Assembly (NCBI RefSeq): GCF_004283755.1
Contig: NZ_SHMH01000007.1
Coordinates: 186,001-250,000, forward strand
DNA from: Pseudoxanthomonas winnipegensis
GTDB lineage: Bacteria; Pseudomonadota; Gammaproteobacteria; Xanthomonadales; Xanthomonadaceae
Length of the DNA stretch: 64,000 nt
Direction of reading: 5' to 3'
Under the pieces are notes generated by a model, which did no database searches, had not been told where the DNA came from, and saw nothing but the letters and a program-made list of their open reading frames with translations. Both the position numbers and the translations under genes were made by a program. Within the stretch, counting starts at the first letter, position 1. Every line of letters begins with the position of its first letter. Positions 11,106 through 19,975 of this stretch are shown one piece after another.

Positions 11106-12056
11106 ATGAATTCCAGCATCACCGCCAGCGAGCTGTTCGAGCAGATGAAGGACAAGCTGGGCCTGCGCTGGATCGCCGGGCGGGCCGGCGGCAAGCGCCA
11201 GATCGACACCGCCGGCAAGGTCAAGCGCCGGCCCTCGCTGGCCGGCTACCTCAATGCGATCTATCCCAACAAGGTGCAGATCCTGGGCACCGAGGAGCTG
11301 GCCTGGCTTGACGGGCTGGATTCGCGCCAGCGGTGGGAGACCATCGAGAAGATGATGGCCGACCGGCCGCTGGCGCTGGTGATCAGCAAGAACCAGTCCT
11401 GCCCCGAGGACCTGCGCGCCACCGCCGAAGAGACCGAGACCCCGCTGTGGGTCTCGCCGCGCCGCGGCCACGAGCTGCTCAACTTCCTGTCCTACCACAT
11501 GGCGCGCACGCTGGCGCCGCGGGTGACGCTGCACGGCGTGTTCATGGAGATCTATTCCATCGGCGTGCTGATCACCGGCGAGGCCGGTTCGGGCAAGAGC
11601 GAGCTGGCGCTGGAACTGCTGACCCGCGGCCATCGCCTGGTGGCCGACGACGCGCCCGAGTTCACCCAGATCGCGCCGGACGTGCTCGACGGCACCTGTC
11701 CGGAACTGCTGCAGGACCTGCTGGAGGTACGCGGGCTGGGCGTGCTCAACGTGCGCGACATGTTCGGCGACACCTCGGTGAAGAAGAACAAGTACCTGCG
11801 CCTGATCGTGCACCTGACCCGGCCGATGACCGAGCCCGGCGTGCACGGCTACGACCGCCTGACCGGCGACTCGGGCGCGCGCCACGTGCTGGACCTGGAC
11901 GTGCCGCTGATCACCCTGCCGGTGATGCCCGGCCGCAACCTGGCGGTGCTGACCGAGGCGGCCACGCGCCTGCATATCCTGCGCACCAAGGGCATCGACC
12001 CGGCGGCGATGTTCATCGCCCGCCACAGCAACCTGCTGGAGCGCAGCACGCCATGA
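11106..12056 (+). CDS. hprK: HPr kinase/phosphorylase
   Basis: HprK phosphorylates HPr on Ser46 and reverses the reaction by phosphorolysis. The 316-residue protein has an N-terminal domain (1-130), then catalytic marks [15 protein letters not shown] with His143 and Walker [13 protein letters not shown] (158-169), and the signature [16 protein letters not shown] in the C-terminal part. HADDAP-type HprK motif reads [11 protein letters not shown] here. Start ATG 11106 matches the conserved N-terminus, and its stop overlaps rapZ by 4 bp. Adjacent HPr carries Ser46, so the substrate site is present in the same operon. Confidence 0.95.
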   Translation: MNSSITASELFEQMKDKLGLRWIAGRAGGKRQIDTAGKVKRRPSLAGYLNAIYPNKVQILGTEELAWLDGLDSRQRWETIEKMMADRPLALVISKNQSCPEDLRATAEETETPLWVSPRRGHELLNFLSYHMARTLAPRVTLHGVFMEIYSIGVLITGEAGSGKSELALELLTRGHRLVADDAPEFTQIAPDVLDGTCPELLQDLLEVRGLGVLNVRDMFGDTSVKKNKYLRLIVHLTRPMTEPGVHGYDRLTGDSGARHVLDLDVPLITLPVMPGRNLAVLTEAATRLHILRTKGIDPAAMFIARHSNLLERSTP

Positions 12057-12964
12057 GTCAGGCCCCGACCGACGAGGGCGCCAAGCCCGCCGAACCGGCG
12101 CAGGCGCCGTTCGTGCTGATCGTCAGCGGCCTGTCCGGCTCGGGCAAGTCGGTGGCGCTCAAGACGCTGGAGGACCTGGACTACTACTGCGTGGACAACC
12201 TGCCCATCGAGCTGCTGCCGGACTTCATCCGCAGCCTGATGCGCGAGGACGTGCTGCCGCAGAAGGTCGCCGTGGGCATCGACGTGCGCAACCGCCACAG
12301 CGATCTGTCCAGGCTCTCGCTGTGGCGCGCGGCGGTGGGGCGGCTGGGGCTGGACGCCAAGCTGGTGTTCTTCGACTCGGAAGACGCGGTGCTGCTGCGC
12401 CGCTACTCGGACACGCGCCGGCGCCACCCGCTGAGCCATACCGGCCTGTCGCTGCCCGAAGCGATCGCGCGCGAGCGCCAGGTCACCCAGCCGCTGCGGC
12501 TGGAGGCGGACCTGGTGATCGACACCAGCCAGCTCAACGTGCACCAGCTGCGCCGCCGCGTGGTCGGCGAGTTCGCCTTCGACAGCCGCGACGCGCCCTC
12601 GCTGCTGTTCGAATCCTTCGCCTACCGCCGTGGCGTGCCGGCCGATGCGGACTTCGTGTTCGACGCGCGCGTGCTGCCCAACCCGCACTGGCAGCCCGAG
12701 CTGCGCCCGCTGACCGGCCGCGACGCCCCGGTGCGCGAATACCTCGAGGCGCAGGACGACGTGCAGCGCTATGTGCGGCAGGTCAGCGAATTCCTGGATA
12801 CCTGGCTGCCGCGCCTGCGCGGGGAGACGCGCAGCTACGTGACCGTGGCCTTCGGCTGCACCGGCGGCAAGCACCGCTCGGTCTTCCTCACCGAGCGACT
12901 GGCCGAACACGCCCGCACCCAGGGCTGGGACCAGGTCGCCACCTTCCACCGCGAACTGGACTGA
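12053..12964 (+). CDS. rapZ: RNase adapter protein RapZ
   Basis: RapZ binds nucleotides and, in enterobacteria, recruits RNase E to the small RNA GlmZ to tune glucosamine-6-phosphate synthesis. The 303-residue product has Walker [13 protein letters not shown] at about 24-35, followed by [13 protein letters not shown]. The C-terminal domain ends in [23 protein letters not shown] and is complete. It starts inside the hprK stop codon context (ATGA overlap). The genes next to it (PTS proteins) match the usual rpoN-region context. Whether this organism has a GlmZ-like RNA cannot be told from here. Confidence 0.95.
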   Translation: MSQAPTDEGAKPAEPAQAPFVLIVSGLSGSGKSVALKTLEDLDYYCVDNLPIELLPDFIRSLMREDVLPQKVAVGIDVRNRHSDLSRLSLWRAAVGRLGLDAKLVFFDSEDAVLLRRYSDTRRRHPLSHTGLSLPEAIARERQVTQPLRLEADLVIDTSQLNVHQLRRRVVGEFAFDSRDAPSLLFESFAYRRGVPADADFVFDARVLPNPHWQPELRPLTGRDAPVREYLEAQDDVQRYVRQVSEFLDTWLPRLRGETRSYVTVAFGCTGGKHRSVFLTERLAEHARTQGWDQVATFHRELD

Positions 12965-13066
12965 CGCGCTAAGCGTGCGCCAACGCGTGCTGCGGCGCAT
13001 CGCGGGACGGAGAAAACCGTGATCCCAGGTCGATGCGCGCGGCATCAGCCTGTTAATGTTGTCACC

Positions 13067-13459
13067 ATGACCTGTGGCGTCCTGCTCATCACCCATCCCG
13101 GCATCGGCCCCTCGCTCCTGGCGGTGGCCGGCGGCATGCTGCGCAACCTGCCGTTGAAGGCCGAGGCCTTCGAGGTGCCCTTCGACGCGGACCTGGACGC
13201 GCTGCTGCCGCAGGCCTCGGCCGCGCTGCGGCGCGTGGACGGCGGCGAAGGCGTGCTGGTGCTGACCGACGTCTACGGCGGCTCGCCCAGCAACCTGGCC
13301 GCCCGGGTGGCGCGCCTGGGCACGCCGGTGCGGCGCGTTTCGGCGCTGAGCCTGCCGATGCTGCTGCGGGTGATGAATTACCCCGAACAGGGACTGGACG
13401 AACTCCCGGCCACCGCGGCGGCCGGCTCACGAAATGGAGCCATCCTCGACGATGCTTGA
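13067..13459 (+). CDS. PTS EIIA component, mannose type
   Basis: This is a stand-alone EIIA of the mannose family, 130 residues. The phosphorylation His is residue 10 in VLLITHPGIG, and the segment VLVLTDVYGGSPSNLA is the conserved second motif. The start at ATG 13067 places the His at the expected position. An upstream ATC/GTG-type extension from 13019 is not conserved. No EIIB or EIIC partner is present, so it probably regulates rather than transports. The next gene, HPr, starts inside its last codons (8-bp overlap). Confidence 0.92.
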   Translation: MTCGVLLITHPGIGPSLLAVAGGMLRNLPLKAEAFEVPFDADLDALLPQASAALRRVDGGEGVLVLTDVYGGSPSNLAARVARLGTPVRRVSALSLPMLLRVMNYPEQGLDELPATAAAGSRNGAILDDA

Positions 13460-13721
13460 GCGCGAACTCACCGTCTCCAACGCCTTAGGGCTGCATGCGC
13501 GCGCCACCGCCAAGCTGGTCCAGGTGGTCTCGCCCTTCCGCAGCCACGTGACCCTGGCCGCCAAGGGGCGCCAGGTCAACGCCAAGAGCATCATGGGCGT
13601 GATGCTGCTGGCCGCCGGCAAGGGCACCCAGGTCACCGTGCGCACCGACGGCGAGGACGAGGCCGCGTGCATGCAGGCCATCGTCGACCTGTTCGAACGG
13701 CGCTTCGACGAGGACGCCTGA
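13452..13721 (+). CDS. ptsH: Phosphocarrier protein HPr
   Basis: HPr carries phosphate from EI to EIIA. The 89-residue protein starts at ATG 13452 and has His15 in ALGLHARATAKL and the regulatory Ser46 in VNAKSIMGVM. Having both sites next to an hprK gene implies dual control: His15 by EI/PEP and Ser46 by HprK/ATP. It overlaps the preceding EIIA gene, and its stop shares a base with the ptsI start, so the three are translationally coupled. Confidence 0.96.
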   Translation: MLERELTVSNALGLHARATAKLVQVVSPFRSHVTLAAKGRQVNAKSIMGVMLLAAGKGTQVTVRTDGEDEAACMQAIVDLFERRFDEDA

Positions 13722-15451
13722 TGAGGAAACTGCTGCCGGGCCACGGGGCTTCGCGCGGCAGTGCCCTGGGTCGCGCGCGCGTGCGCCTGCCGCACGCGCT
13801 GGACGTGGCCGAGCAGCGCATCCGCGCGCGCGAGGTCGATGAGGAGCTGGCCCGCCTGCACGGCGCCATCGACGCGGCGCGGGCGGAAATGCGCGAGCTG
13901 CGCACGCGCCTGCACGGCGCGCTGGCGCGCGAGGTCGGCGAGTTCCTCGACCTGCACGCCCTGCTGCTGGACGATCCGGAACTGCTGCAGGGCCTGGACG
14001 ACCTGATCCGCAAGGGCCGCTACGGCGCCGACTACGCCCTGCGCCTGCAGCGCGACCGCCTGGCGGCCGTGTTCCGCGACATGGACGACGCCTACCTGAA
14101 AAGCCGCATGGACGATCTGGACCATGTGATCGGGCGCATCCATGCTCATCTGCACAGCCGCGCCATCGATCCGGAAGGCCTGGCCGGCGAGATCCTGGTC
14201 AGCGATACGGTCGCCCCTTCCGAACTGGCGCAGCTGCAGGCGCAGGGCGTGGTGGCGGTGGTCACCTCCACCGGCAGCCCGCTCTCGCACAGCGCCATCC
14301 TGGCGCGCAGCCTGCACATGCCGCTGGTGGTGGGCTGCAGCGCGGCGCTTGCCAAGATCAACGACGGCGATGCGCTGATCGTCGATGGCGAGACCGGCGA
14401 GGTGGTGGTCGAACCCTCCGCCGCAGACCTACGCGAGTTCCGCCAGCGCCTGAAGGATCTCAAGCGCGAACAACGCGAGCTCGGCCGCCTGCGCAGCAAG
14501 CCCACCCGCACGCGCGACGGCGTGGACATCGCGCTGCACGCCAACGCCGAATCGCGCGAGGACGTGGCCCAGGCCCATGCGCTGGGCGCGGCCGGGATCG
14601 GGCTGTACCGCACCGAGTTCCTGTTCCTGCAGCGCGCCGAGCTGCCCAGCGAGGAAGAACAGTTCCACACCTATCGCGACGTGGTGCTGGGCATGAGCGG
14701 GCGGCCGGTGACCATCCGCACCCTGGACCTGGGCGCGGACAAGGCCGATCGCACCGGCCTGGCCCTGCGCGGCGAGGCCAACCCGGCGCTGGGCCTGCGC
14801 GGCGTGCGCCTCTCGCGTGCGCATGGCGAGGTGTTCGACACCCAGCTGCGCGCCATCCTGCGCGCCTCCGGCTACGGCCCGGTGCGCGTGCTGGTGCCGA
14901 TGGTGGCCATCCGCGAGGAACTGCTCGACGTGCGCAAGCGCCTCAAGCGCCTGGCCCGGCAGCTGGTCAAGGAAGGCCACGAGATCGCGGCGCAGGTGCA
15001 GATCGGCGCGATGATCGAGGTGCCGTCGGCGGCGATCTGCGTGGAGCACTTCATCGACCTGGTCGATTTCCTCTCCATCGGCACCAACGACCTGGTGCAG
15101 TACCTGCTGGCGGCCGACCGCAACAACGAGGCGCTGGGCGAGCTGTATTCGCCGCTGCGCCCGGCGCTGCTGCATCTGCTCGACGGCGTGCTGCGCGCCG
15201 GCCGCCGCCACGGCAAGCAGGTCGCGGTGTGCGGCGAGATCGCCGGCGACCCGGCGATGGCGCCGATCCTGCTGGCCCTGGGGCTGGAACACTTCAGCCT
15301 GCATCCCTCGCACATGCTCGAACTGCGCCGCACCATCCGCGGCCACGACCGCGGCGCGCTGCTCAAGGCCGCCCCCGCCCTGCTCAAGGCGCGCGACCGC
15401 AGCGGCATCGAGCGCTGGCTGGCGAAGTCAGGAGCGAACAACGAGACGTGA
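13721..15451 (+). CDS. ptsI: PTS enzyme I (phosphoenolpyruvate-protein phosphotransferase)
   Basis: EI autophosphorylates from PEP and passes phosphate to HPr. The 576-residue product starts at ATG 13721. The active-site His is residue 190 in TGSPLSHSAILAR, very close to the enterobacterial position. The PEP-binding barrel shows GLYRTEFLFLQR, DFLSIGTNDLVQY and VAVCGEIAGD with the catalytic Cys. There is no N-terminal GAF domain, so it is not the EI-Ntr (PtsP) form. It closes the EIIA-HPr-EI trio; with no permease the system is presumably regulatory. Confidence 0.96.
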   Translation: MRKLLPGHGASRGSALGRARVRLPHALDVAEQRIRAREVDEELARLHGAIDAARAEMRELRTRLHGALAREVGEFLDLHALLLDDPELLQGLDDLIRKGRYGADYALRLQRDRLAAVFRDMDDAYLKSRMDDLDHVIGRIHAHLHSRAIDPEGLAGEILVSDTVAPSELAQLQAQGVVAVVTSTGSPLSHSAILARSLHMPLVVGCSAALAKINDGDALIVDGETGEVVVEPSAADLREFRQRLKDLKREQRELGRLRSKPTRTRDGVDIALHANAESREDVAQAHALGAAGIGLYRTEFLFLQRAELPSEEEQFHTYRDVVLGMSGRPVTIRTLDLGADKADRTGLALRGEANPALGLRGVRLSRAHGEVFDTQLRAILRASGYGPVRVLVPMVAIREELLDVRKRLKRLARQLVKEGHEIAAQVQIGAMIEVPSAAICVEHFIDLVDFLSIGTNDLVQYLLAADRNNEALGELYSPLRPALLHLLDGVLRAGRRHGKQVAVCGEIAGDPAMAPILLALGLEHFSLHPSHMLELRRTIRGHDRGALLKAAPALLKARDRSGIERWLAKSGANNET

Positions 15452-15487
15452 GGGCAGGCCGGTGCTTCGCCTATTGCCTCCATGCTC

Positions 15488-15517
15488 TTCACGCACTCAT
15501 GGCTTAAAAGCGATAAT
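15488..15517 (+). promoter_or_regulatory. Candidate sigma-70 promoter for mgtE
   Basis: TTCACG (15488-15493) and GATAAT (15512-15517) are separated by 18 bp and lie about 75 bp before mgtE in the 139-bp gap after ptsI. This is a pattern match only. It would let mgtE be transcribed independently of the PTS operon. Confidence 0.35.
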
Positions 15518-15590
15518 GCCGCGATGAACACCTGACCTGCAGCGCATCGTCCATCGGCGAGGCGGTGCTTCCACCGACCGCACAGGGGCC

Positions 15591-16955
15591 ATGCGCATGG
15601 CAGAAGCCGTCCGCCACGACAAGACCGCACGCCAGCTGCGCCTGCTTTCCGATGCGCTGGACAGCGGTCGTCTGGGGCCGGTGCGGCGCCTGGTCAACAC
15701 GCTCTCGCCGGCCGAGATCGGCAACCTGCTCGAGTCGCTGCCACCGGGCAAGCGCGAGGTGGTCTGGGGCCTGGTCGATCCGGAGGACGATGGCGAGGTG
15801 CTGGTCCACGTCGGCGAGGAAGTGCGCGAAAGCCTGCTGGCCGAGATGGACCCCGACGAAATCGTCGCGGCGGTCGAGGACCTGGACATCGACGACCTGG
15901 CCGATCTGGTCGAGGACCTGCCCGACACGGTCATCGACGAGGTCCTCAAGTCGATGGACCGCGAGAACCGCGAGCGCCTGGAGCAGGTGCTGTCCTACCC
16001 TGAGGACAGCGCCGGCCGCCTGATGAATCCCGACGTGGTCACGGTGCGGGCCGACGTCAACATCGAGGTGGTGCTGCGCTACCTGCGCCTGCGCGGCGAA
16101 CTGCCCGACCACACCGACTACCTGTTCGTGGTCAGCAAGAAGCACCAGTACCTGGGCCGCGTGCCGCTGGCCGCGCTGGTCACCCACGAGCCGTCTACGC
16201 CGATCAACCGCCTGATCGACGACGAGCAGCCGGCCATCGACGTGGAGGAGCGCTCGGAGGAAGTCGCGCGCAAGTTCTCCGACCACGACTGGGTCTCGGC
16301 GCCGGTGGTGGACGACAACAACATCCTGATGGGCCGCATCACCATCGACGACGTGGTCGACATCATCCGCGACCAGGCCGAGCACCAGGCCATGAGCGCG
16401 GCCGGCCTGGACGAGGACGAGGACCTGTTCTCGCCGATCCGGCGCGCCTTCCGCCGGCGCATGCTGTGGCTGGGCATCAACCTGGGCACGGCCTTCATCG
16501 CCTCCTCGGTGGTCAGCCAATTCGAAGGCACCATCGCCAAGATCGTCGCGCTGGCCGCGCTGATGCCGATCGTGGCCGGCATGGGCGGCAACGCCGGCAC
16601 CCAGGTGCTGGCGCTGATGGTGCGCGGCCTGGCGCTGGGACAGATCGGCGCCTCCAACGTTTACGTGCTGCTGCGCAAGGAGCTGGGCGTGGCGCTGATC
16701 AACGGGCTGGGGCTGGGCACGCTGCTGGGGCTGATCGTGCTGGTGTGGTTCCGCCAGCCTGGCCTGTCGCTGGTGATCGGCACCGCGCTGACGCTCAACC
16801 TGCTGACCGCCGCGGCCGGCGGCGTGGCCGTGCCGCTGGCGCTCAAGCGCATGGGCTTCGACCCGGCGCTGGCCGGCAGCGTGATCCTGACCACCCTCAC
16901 CGACGTGATGGGCTTCATGAGCTTTCTTGGCCTGGCCACCCTGGTGCTGCTCTGA
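15591..16955 (+). CDS. mgtE: Magnesium transporter MgtE
   Basis: MgtE is a Mg2+-gated inner-membrane channel. The 454-residue protein has an acidic N-domain at about 30-130 (for example EIVAAVEDLDIDDLADLVEDLP), tandem CBS domains at about 135-260, a connecting helix, and five membrane segments from about 290 to 454. The pore signature NAGTQVLALMVRGLALGQI is present. Two starts 6 bp apart (15591, 15597) are possible. It follows the PTS genes as in other Xanthomonadaceae. A CorA transporter also lies in this window, at 35.3 kb. Confidence 0.94.
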   Translation: MRMAEAVRHDKTARQLRLLSDALDSGRLGPVRRLVNTLSPAEIGNLLESLPPGKREVVWGLVDPEDDGEVLVHVGEEVRESLLAEMDPDEIVAAVEDLDIDDLADLVEDLPDTVIDEVLKSMDRENRERLEQVLSYPEDSAGRLMNPDVVTVRADVNIEVVLRYLRLRGELPDHTDYLFVVSKKHQYLGRVPLAALVTHEPSTPINRLIDDEQPAIDVEERSEEVARKFSDHDWVSAPVVDDNNILMGRITIDDVVDIIRDQAEHQAMSAAGLDEDEDLFSPIRRAFRRRMLWLGINLGTAFIASSVVSQFEGTIAKIVALAALMPIVAGMGGNAGTQVLALMVRGLALGQIGASNVYVLLRKELGVALINGLGLGTLLGLIVLVWFRQPGLSLVIGTALTLNLLTAAAGGVAVPLALKRMGFDPALAGSVILTTLTDVMGFMSFLGLATLVLL

Positions 16956-16967
16956 AGGAGCGGGCGG

Positions 16968-17588
16968 ATGCGCGACGGCGAGCGGCTGGGCAAGGTGACC
17001 GAGTGGCACGACGCGCGCGGCTACGGCTTCATCCAGCCAGTGGACGGGCCGAAGCTGTTCTTCCACATCCGCGACTACCAGCAGCAGGGGCGCAGGCCGG
17101 AGGTGGGCGAATGGCTGCGCTATACGCAGGGCCAGGGCCGCGATGGGCAACCCGCGGCCAAAAGGGTCCGCCGCGTCGTCCCCCCGAGCGCATCGGCCAG
17201 GCAACGCGCGGCAGCTAACGCGCCTCAGGCCTGGCATGGAGGCTGGCCGGGCTGGTGCATGCTGGTCGCCTACGGGCTGGTTCTTGCGTGGCTGGCCTGG
17301 TCCCATCGCGTGCCGGACTGGGGCGTGATCGGCGTGCTGGCGATGAGCGGCGTGACCTGGACCGCGTACGCCCTGGACAAACGTGCAGCCGGATCCAACG
17401 CATGGCGCACACCGGAACAGACGCTGCATCTGCTGGAATTGCTTGGCGGCTGGCCTGGGGCGCTGATCGCGCAACGCAGTCTGCGTCACAAGAACCGAAA
17501 GCGGAGCTATCAGATCGCGTTCTGGTCGCTAGTGGCGATGCACTGTGCGGTCCTGGCGCTGCTGGTCTACTGGCGTCCGTGGGCATGA
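16968..17588 (+). CDS. Cold-shock domain fused to DUF1294 membrane domain
   Basis: The 206-residue product joins two domains. The N-terminal cold-shock domain (about 5-65) contains GKVTEWHDARGYGFIQP and KLFFHIRDY, the RNP1-like nucleic-acid-binding motifs. After a basic linker comes a membrane part with three or four helices (from about 95). Its conserved segment TAYALDKRAAGSNAWRTPEQTLHLLELLGGWPGA with RHKNRKRSYQ is the DUF1294 signature. It begins 12 bp after mgtE. This architecture recurs across proteobacteria; a membrane-tethered RNA-binding role is inferred, not shown. Confidence 0.88.
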   Translation: MRDGERLGKVTEWHDARGYGFIQPVDGPKLFFHIRDYQQQGRRPEVGEWLRYTQGQGRDGQPAAKRVRRVVPPSASARQRAAANAPQAWHGGWPGWCMLVAYGLVLAWLAWSHRVPDWGVIGVLAMSGVTWTAYALDKRAAGSNAWRTPEQTLHLLELLGGWPGALIAQRSLRHKNRKRSYQIAFWSLVAMHCAVLALLVYWRPWA

Positions 17589-17654
17589 TCTGCTGCAGCA
17601 CGCCATGCGTAAGCCGAGCCAGGGACCTAGGATGCGCGCTGTGTCCGCAGGATC

Positions 17655-18446
17655 ATGCGTTTCATGAAAAGGTTCTCCCTGTTGTTGCTTTGTTCCCTGC
17701 TCGCCGCCTGCGCCACCGGGCCTGAGACCATGTCCGGACGCTTCGTCGAACGCAGCGTGCAGGTCGATGGTGCGACGCATCGCTACCAGGTGTTCGTCCC
17801 CTCGCCGACCGCCTATCAGGGTGCGCCGGCGCTGGTGTTGTTCCTGCATGGCTCGGGCGAGCGCGGCCGCGACAATCGCAAGCAGCTCGACGCCGGGCTC
17901 GGCCCGTATCTGCAGCGGCACCGGCGCGACTTCCCCGCGCTGGTGGTCCTGCCGCAGGTGCCCGACGAGGAGGAATGGACCGGCACCAACGCACGCGTCG
18001 CGCTGGCCGCGCAGGCGGCGACGCTGGCCGAGTTCCAGGCCGATCCCGCGCGCGTCTACGCCACCGGCATCTCGATGGGCGGCTACGGCACCTGGGAAGT
18101 CGCGCTCCTGGCGCCGGAGCGGTTCGCCGCGCTGGCGCCGGTGTGCGGCGCGGTGCATCCGCCGCGCCCGCAGCGGCCGAGCCTGCGCGTCACCCCGGTC
18201 GACGGCCTGGCCGATCCCTATGCCGCCATCGCCACGCGGCTGGGCGGCACGCCGATCTGGATGTTCCATGGCGCGCAGGACGATATCGTCCTGCCAGAAG
18301 ACGACCACCGGCTGGTGGCCGCCTTCGAGGCCGCCGGCCATCCGGTGCGCTACACCGAGTATCCGCACGGCAATCACAACGTCTGGGATGTCACCTACGC
18401 CGACCCGGCGCTGTGGGCCTGGCTGTTCGCCCAGCGCCGGGAATAA
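17655..18446 (+). CDS. Lipoprotein alpha/beta-hydrolase (esterase, PHB-depolymerase-like)
   Basis: The 263-residue protein has a lipoprotein signal with lipobox LLAAC (Cys19 from the first ATG; a second ATG three codons later is also possible). The alpha/beta-hydrolase fold shows VLFLHGSGERG for the oxyanion region, the nucleophile elbow GISMGGYG (Ser140), an acid in HGAQDDIVLP and His in YPHGNHNVW. This is the pattern of phospholipase/carboxylesterase and LpqC-like secreted esterases. Substrate is unknown. It appears to be transcribed alone. Confidence 0.85.
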   Translation: MRFMKRFSLLLLCSLLAACATGPETMSGRFVERSVQVDGATHRYQVFVPSPTAYQGAPALVLFLHGSGERGRDNRKQLDAGLGPYLQRHRRDFPALVVLPQVPDEEEWTGTNARVALAAQAATLAEFQADPARVYATGISMGGYGTWEVALLAPERFAALAPVCGAVHPPRPQRPSLRVTPVDGLADPYAAIATRLGGTPIWMFHGAQDDIVLPEDDHRLVAAFEAAGHPVRYTEYPHGNHNVWDVTYADPALWAWLFAQRRE

Positions 18447-18521
18447 GCCTCACAGCAGTCTCCCACCGCACAACGCGGCGATGGCCCACTTTCTCCACTG
18501 CCGGAACAAGGAAGCCTGCAC

Positions 18522-19250
18522 ATGTCCTGGAACCGATCGCTGCTGCTGATTTCGCTGGTCCCCGCCGTGGCCTGGGCCCAAACGGAGATTGTGGAAAGCC
18601 GTCTTTACTACAGCGCTGAGCCGGGTACCGGTCATGCCTATCGCAAGGACGTCGGCAAGGCGACCACCACGATGCTCCAGGGCGATGTCGACACAGCCAT
18701 GCCGCTGCTGCAGCCGGCCCTTGCCTACTGCGATGCGCAGCGCAGCCAGCCTGGACGCAGGGCAATGAGCTTTTCCAGCCGCCGCGAATACGCGCAATAC
18801 ATGGCCGACGCCGGCAACGGCGAGCCCACCGAGTGGCTGGATATCGCCTGCGCGATGGCCTACCAGCAGGCAGGCTACGGACTGGCGCAGTTGCACAGGT
18901 TCGAGGAGGCGTTGCGCCTGCTGGACACGGCCATCGCGGTGGGACCTTACTACCCCAGTGCCTGGACCGAAAAGGGGTTTGTGCTCAATCAATTAGGGCG
19001 GCCCGCCGAGGCCCTGGACGCGTACAACACCGCGCTCGAACTTGGCCGCAGTCACACCGAAGCGGCCTACATCCAACCAATGGCGCTGCGTGGGATCGGG
19101 TTCTCCAGAACCGAACTAAAAGATCTGGACGGGGCCCGGGCGGCCTATGAACAGTCCCTGCAGTTGGAACCCGGCAACTCGACCGCGCTGCACGAGCTGG
19201 ACTACATCGCCCAGCAACAGCATCCTGCTCCCGCCCAGGCTACCCCATAG
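18522..19250 (+). CDS. Exported tetratricopeptide-repeat protein
   Basis: The 242-residue product has a signal peptide (about 1-19, ending AWAQ). At about 125-225 it has TPR-like helical pairs, for example ALRLLDTAIAVGPYYPSAWTEKGFVL and the later LDGARAAYEQSLQLEPGNSTALHE-type helices. The N-terminal 100 residues are not a recognised domain and contain two cysteines. TPR domains mediate protein contacts. No enzymatic motif is seen, and its neighbours do not suggest a pathway. Confidence 0.75.
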   Translation: MSWNRSLLLISLVPAVAWAQTEIVESRLYYSAEPGTGHAYRKDVGKATTTMLQGDVDTAMPLLQPALAYCDAQRSQPGRRAMSFSSRREYAQYMADAGNGEPTEWLDIACAMAYQQAGYGLAQLHRFEEALRLLDTAIAVGPYYPSAWTEKGFVLNQLGRPAEALDAYNTALELGRSHTEAAYIQPMALRGIGFSRTELKDLDGARAAYEQSLQLEPGNSTALHELDYIAQQQHPAPAQATP

Positions 19251-19324
19251 GCGCCCGTGGCGGCCCGGCGCATTCCTACACGAAAGCTGGCGTATAACGA
19301 CCGCACCCCAATCGGAGCATGACC

Positions 19325-19876
19325 ATGAAGAATTTCCTGCCACGTGCCGTGGCGCTGGCGGTCTCGCTATGCGTTGCGGCGACCGCCTCGGCCGCGCTGA
19401 AGACCGGCGCTGAGGCCCCCGCCTTCAGCGCGCCGGCCTATCTGGCCGGCAAGCCCTTCACCTTCACCCTGGCCGATGCGCTGAAGAAGGGCCCGGTGGT
19501 GGTTTATTTCTTCCCCGCCGCCAACACCGCCGGCTGCAACCTGGAGGCGCACCTGTTCTCCGAGGCGGTGGACCAGTTCAAGGCGCATGGCGCCACGGTG
19601 ATCGGCGTGACCGCCGGCAACACCGACCAGCTGGCGGACTTCTCCAAGAACACCGAGACCTGCGGCGGCAAGTTCCCGGTGGCGGCCGACGCGGGCGCCA
19701 AGATCGCCGCGCAGTACGACGCCACCCTGGCCGAGAAGCCCGGCTGGTCCGACCGCACCTCGTATGTGATCACGCCGCAGGGCAAGGTCGCCCACGTCTA
19801 CTCCGACCGCAGCCCCAAGCTGCACGTGCAGGAAACGCTGGATGCGGTGAAGGCCCTGGAGCACAGCGCGCACTGA
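19325..19876 (+). CDS. Exported peroxiredoxin (AhpC/TSA-Bcp type)
   Basis: The 183-residue thioredoxin-fold peroxidase is predicted to be periplasmic, with a signal peptide at about 1-23. The peroxidatic Cys71 lies in YFFPAANTAGCNLEAHLF, the Bcp-like version of the Prx motif. A second Cys near 121 (NTETCGGKFP) could resolve the disulfide. ATG 19325 is chosen over 19319 because GGAG at 19314-19317 is then correctly spaced. A clear terminator follows. A role in detoxifying peroxides in the envelope is inferred from the family. Confidence 0.88.
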   Translation: MKNFLPRAVALAVSLCVAATASAALKTGAEAPAFSAPAYLAGKPFTFTLADALKKGPVVVYFFPAANTAGCNLEAHLFSEAVDQFKAHGATVIGVTAGNTDQLADFSKNTETCGGKFPVAADAGAKIAAQYDATLAEKPGWSDRTSYVITPQGKVAHVYSDRSPKLHVQETLDAVKALEHSAH

Positions 19877-19903
19877 ATGCTGCAACGCATCACGTTCCCG
19901 GAA

Positions 19904-19930
19904 GGCCCCGCCCGCGCGCGGGGCCTTTTT
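19904..19930 (+). terminator. Rho-independent terminator after peroxiredoxin gene
   Basis: An 8-bp GC stem, GGCCCCGC / GCGGGGCC (19904-19911 and 19918-19925), with a 6-nt loop and TTTTT at 19926-19930. This is a classical intrinsic terminator, 28 bp after the stop codon. Confidence 0.9.
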
Positions 19931-19975
19931 CTTGCATGGGAGTCTGCATAATCGGGCCAAGGGGAGAACCGTCGC

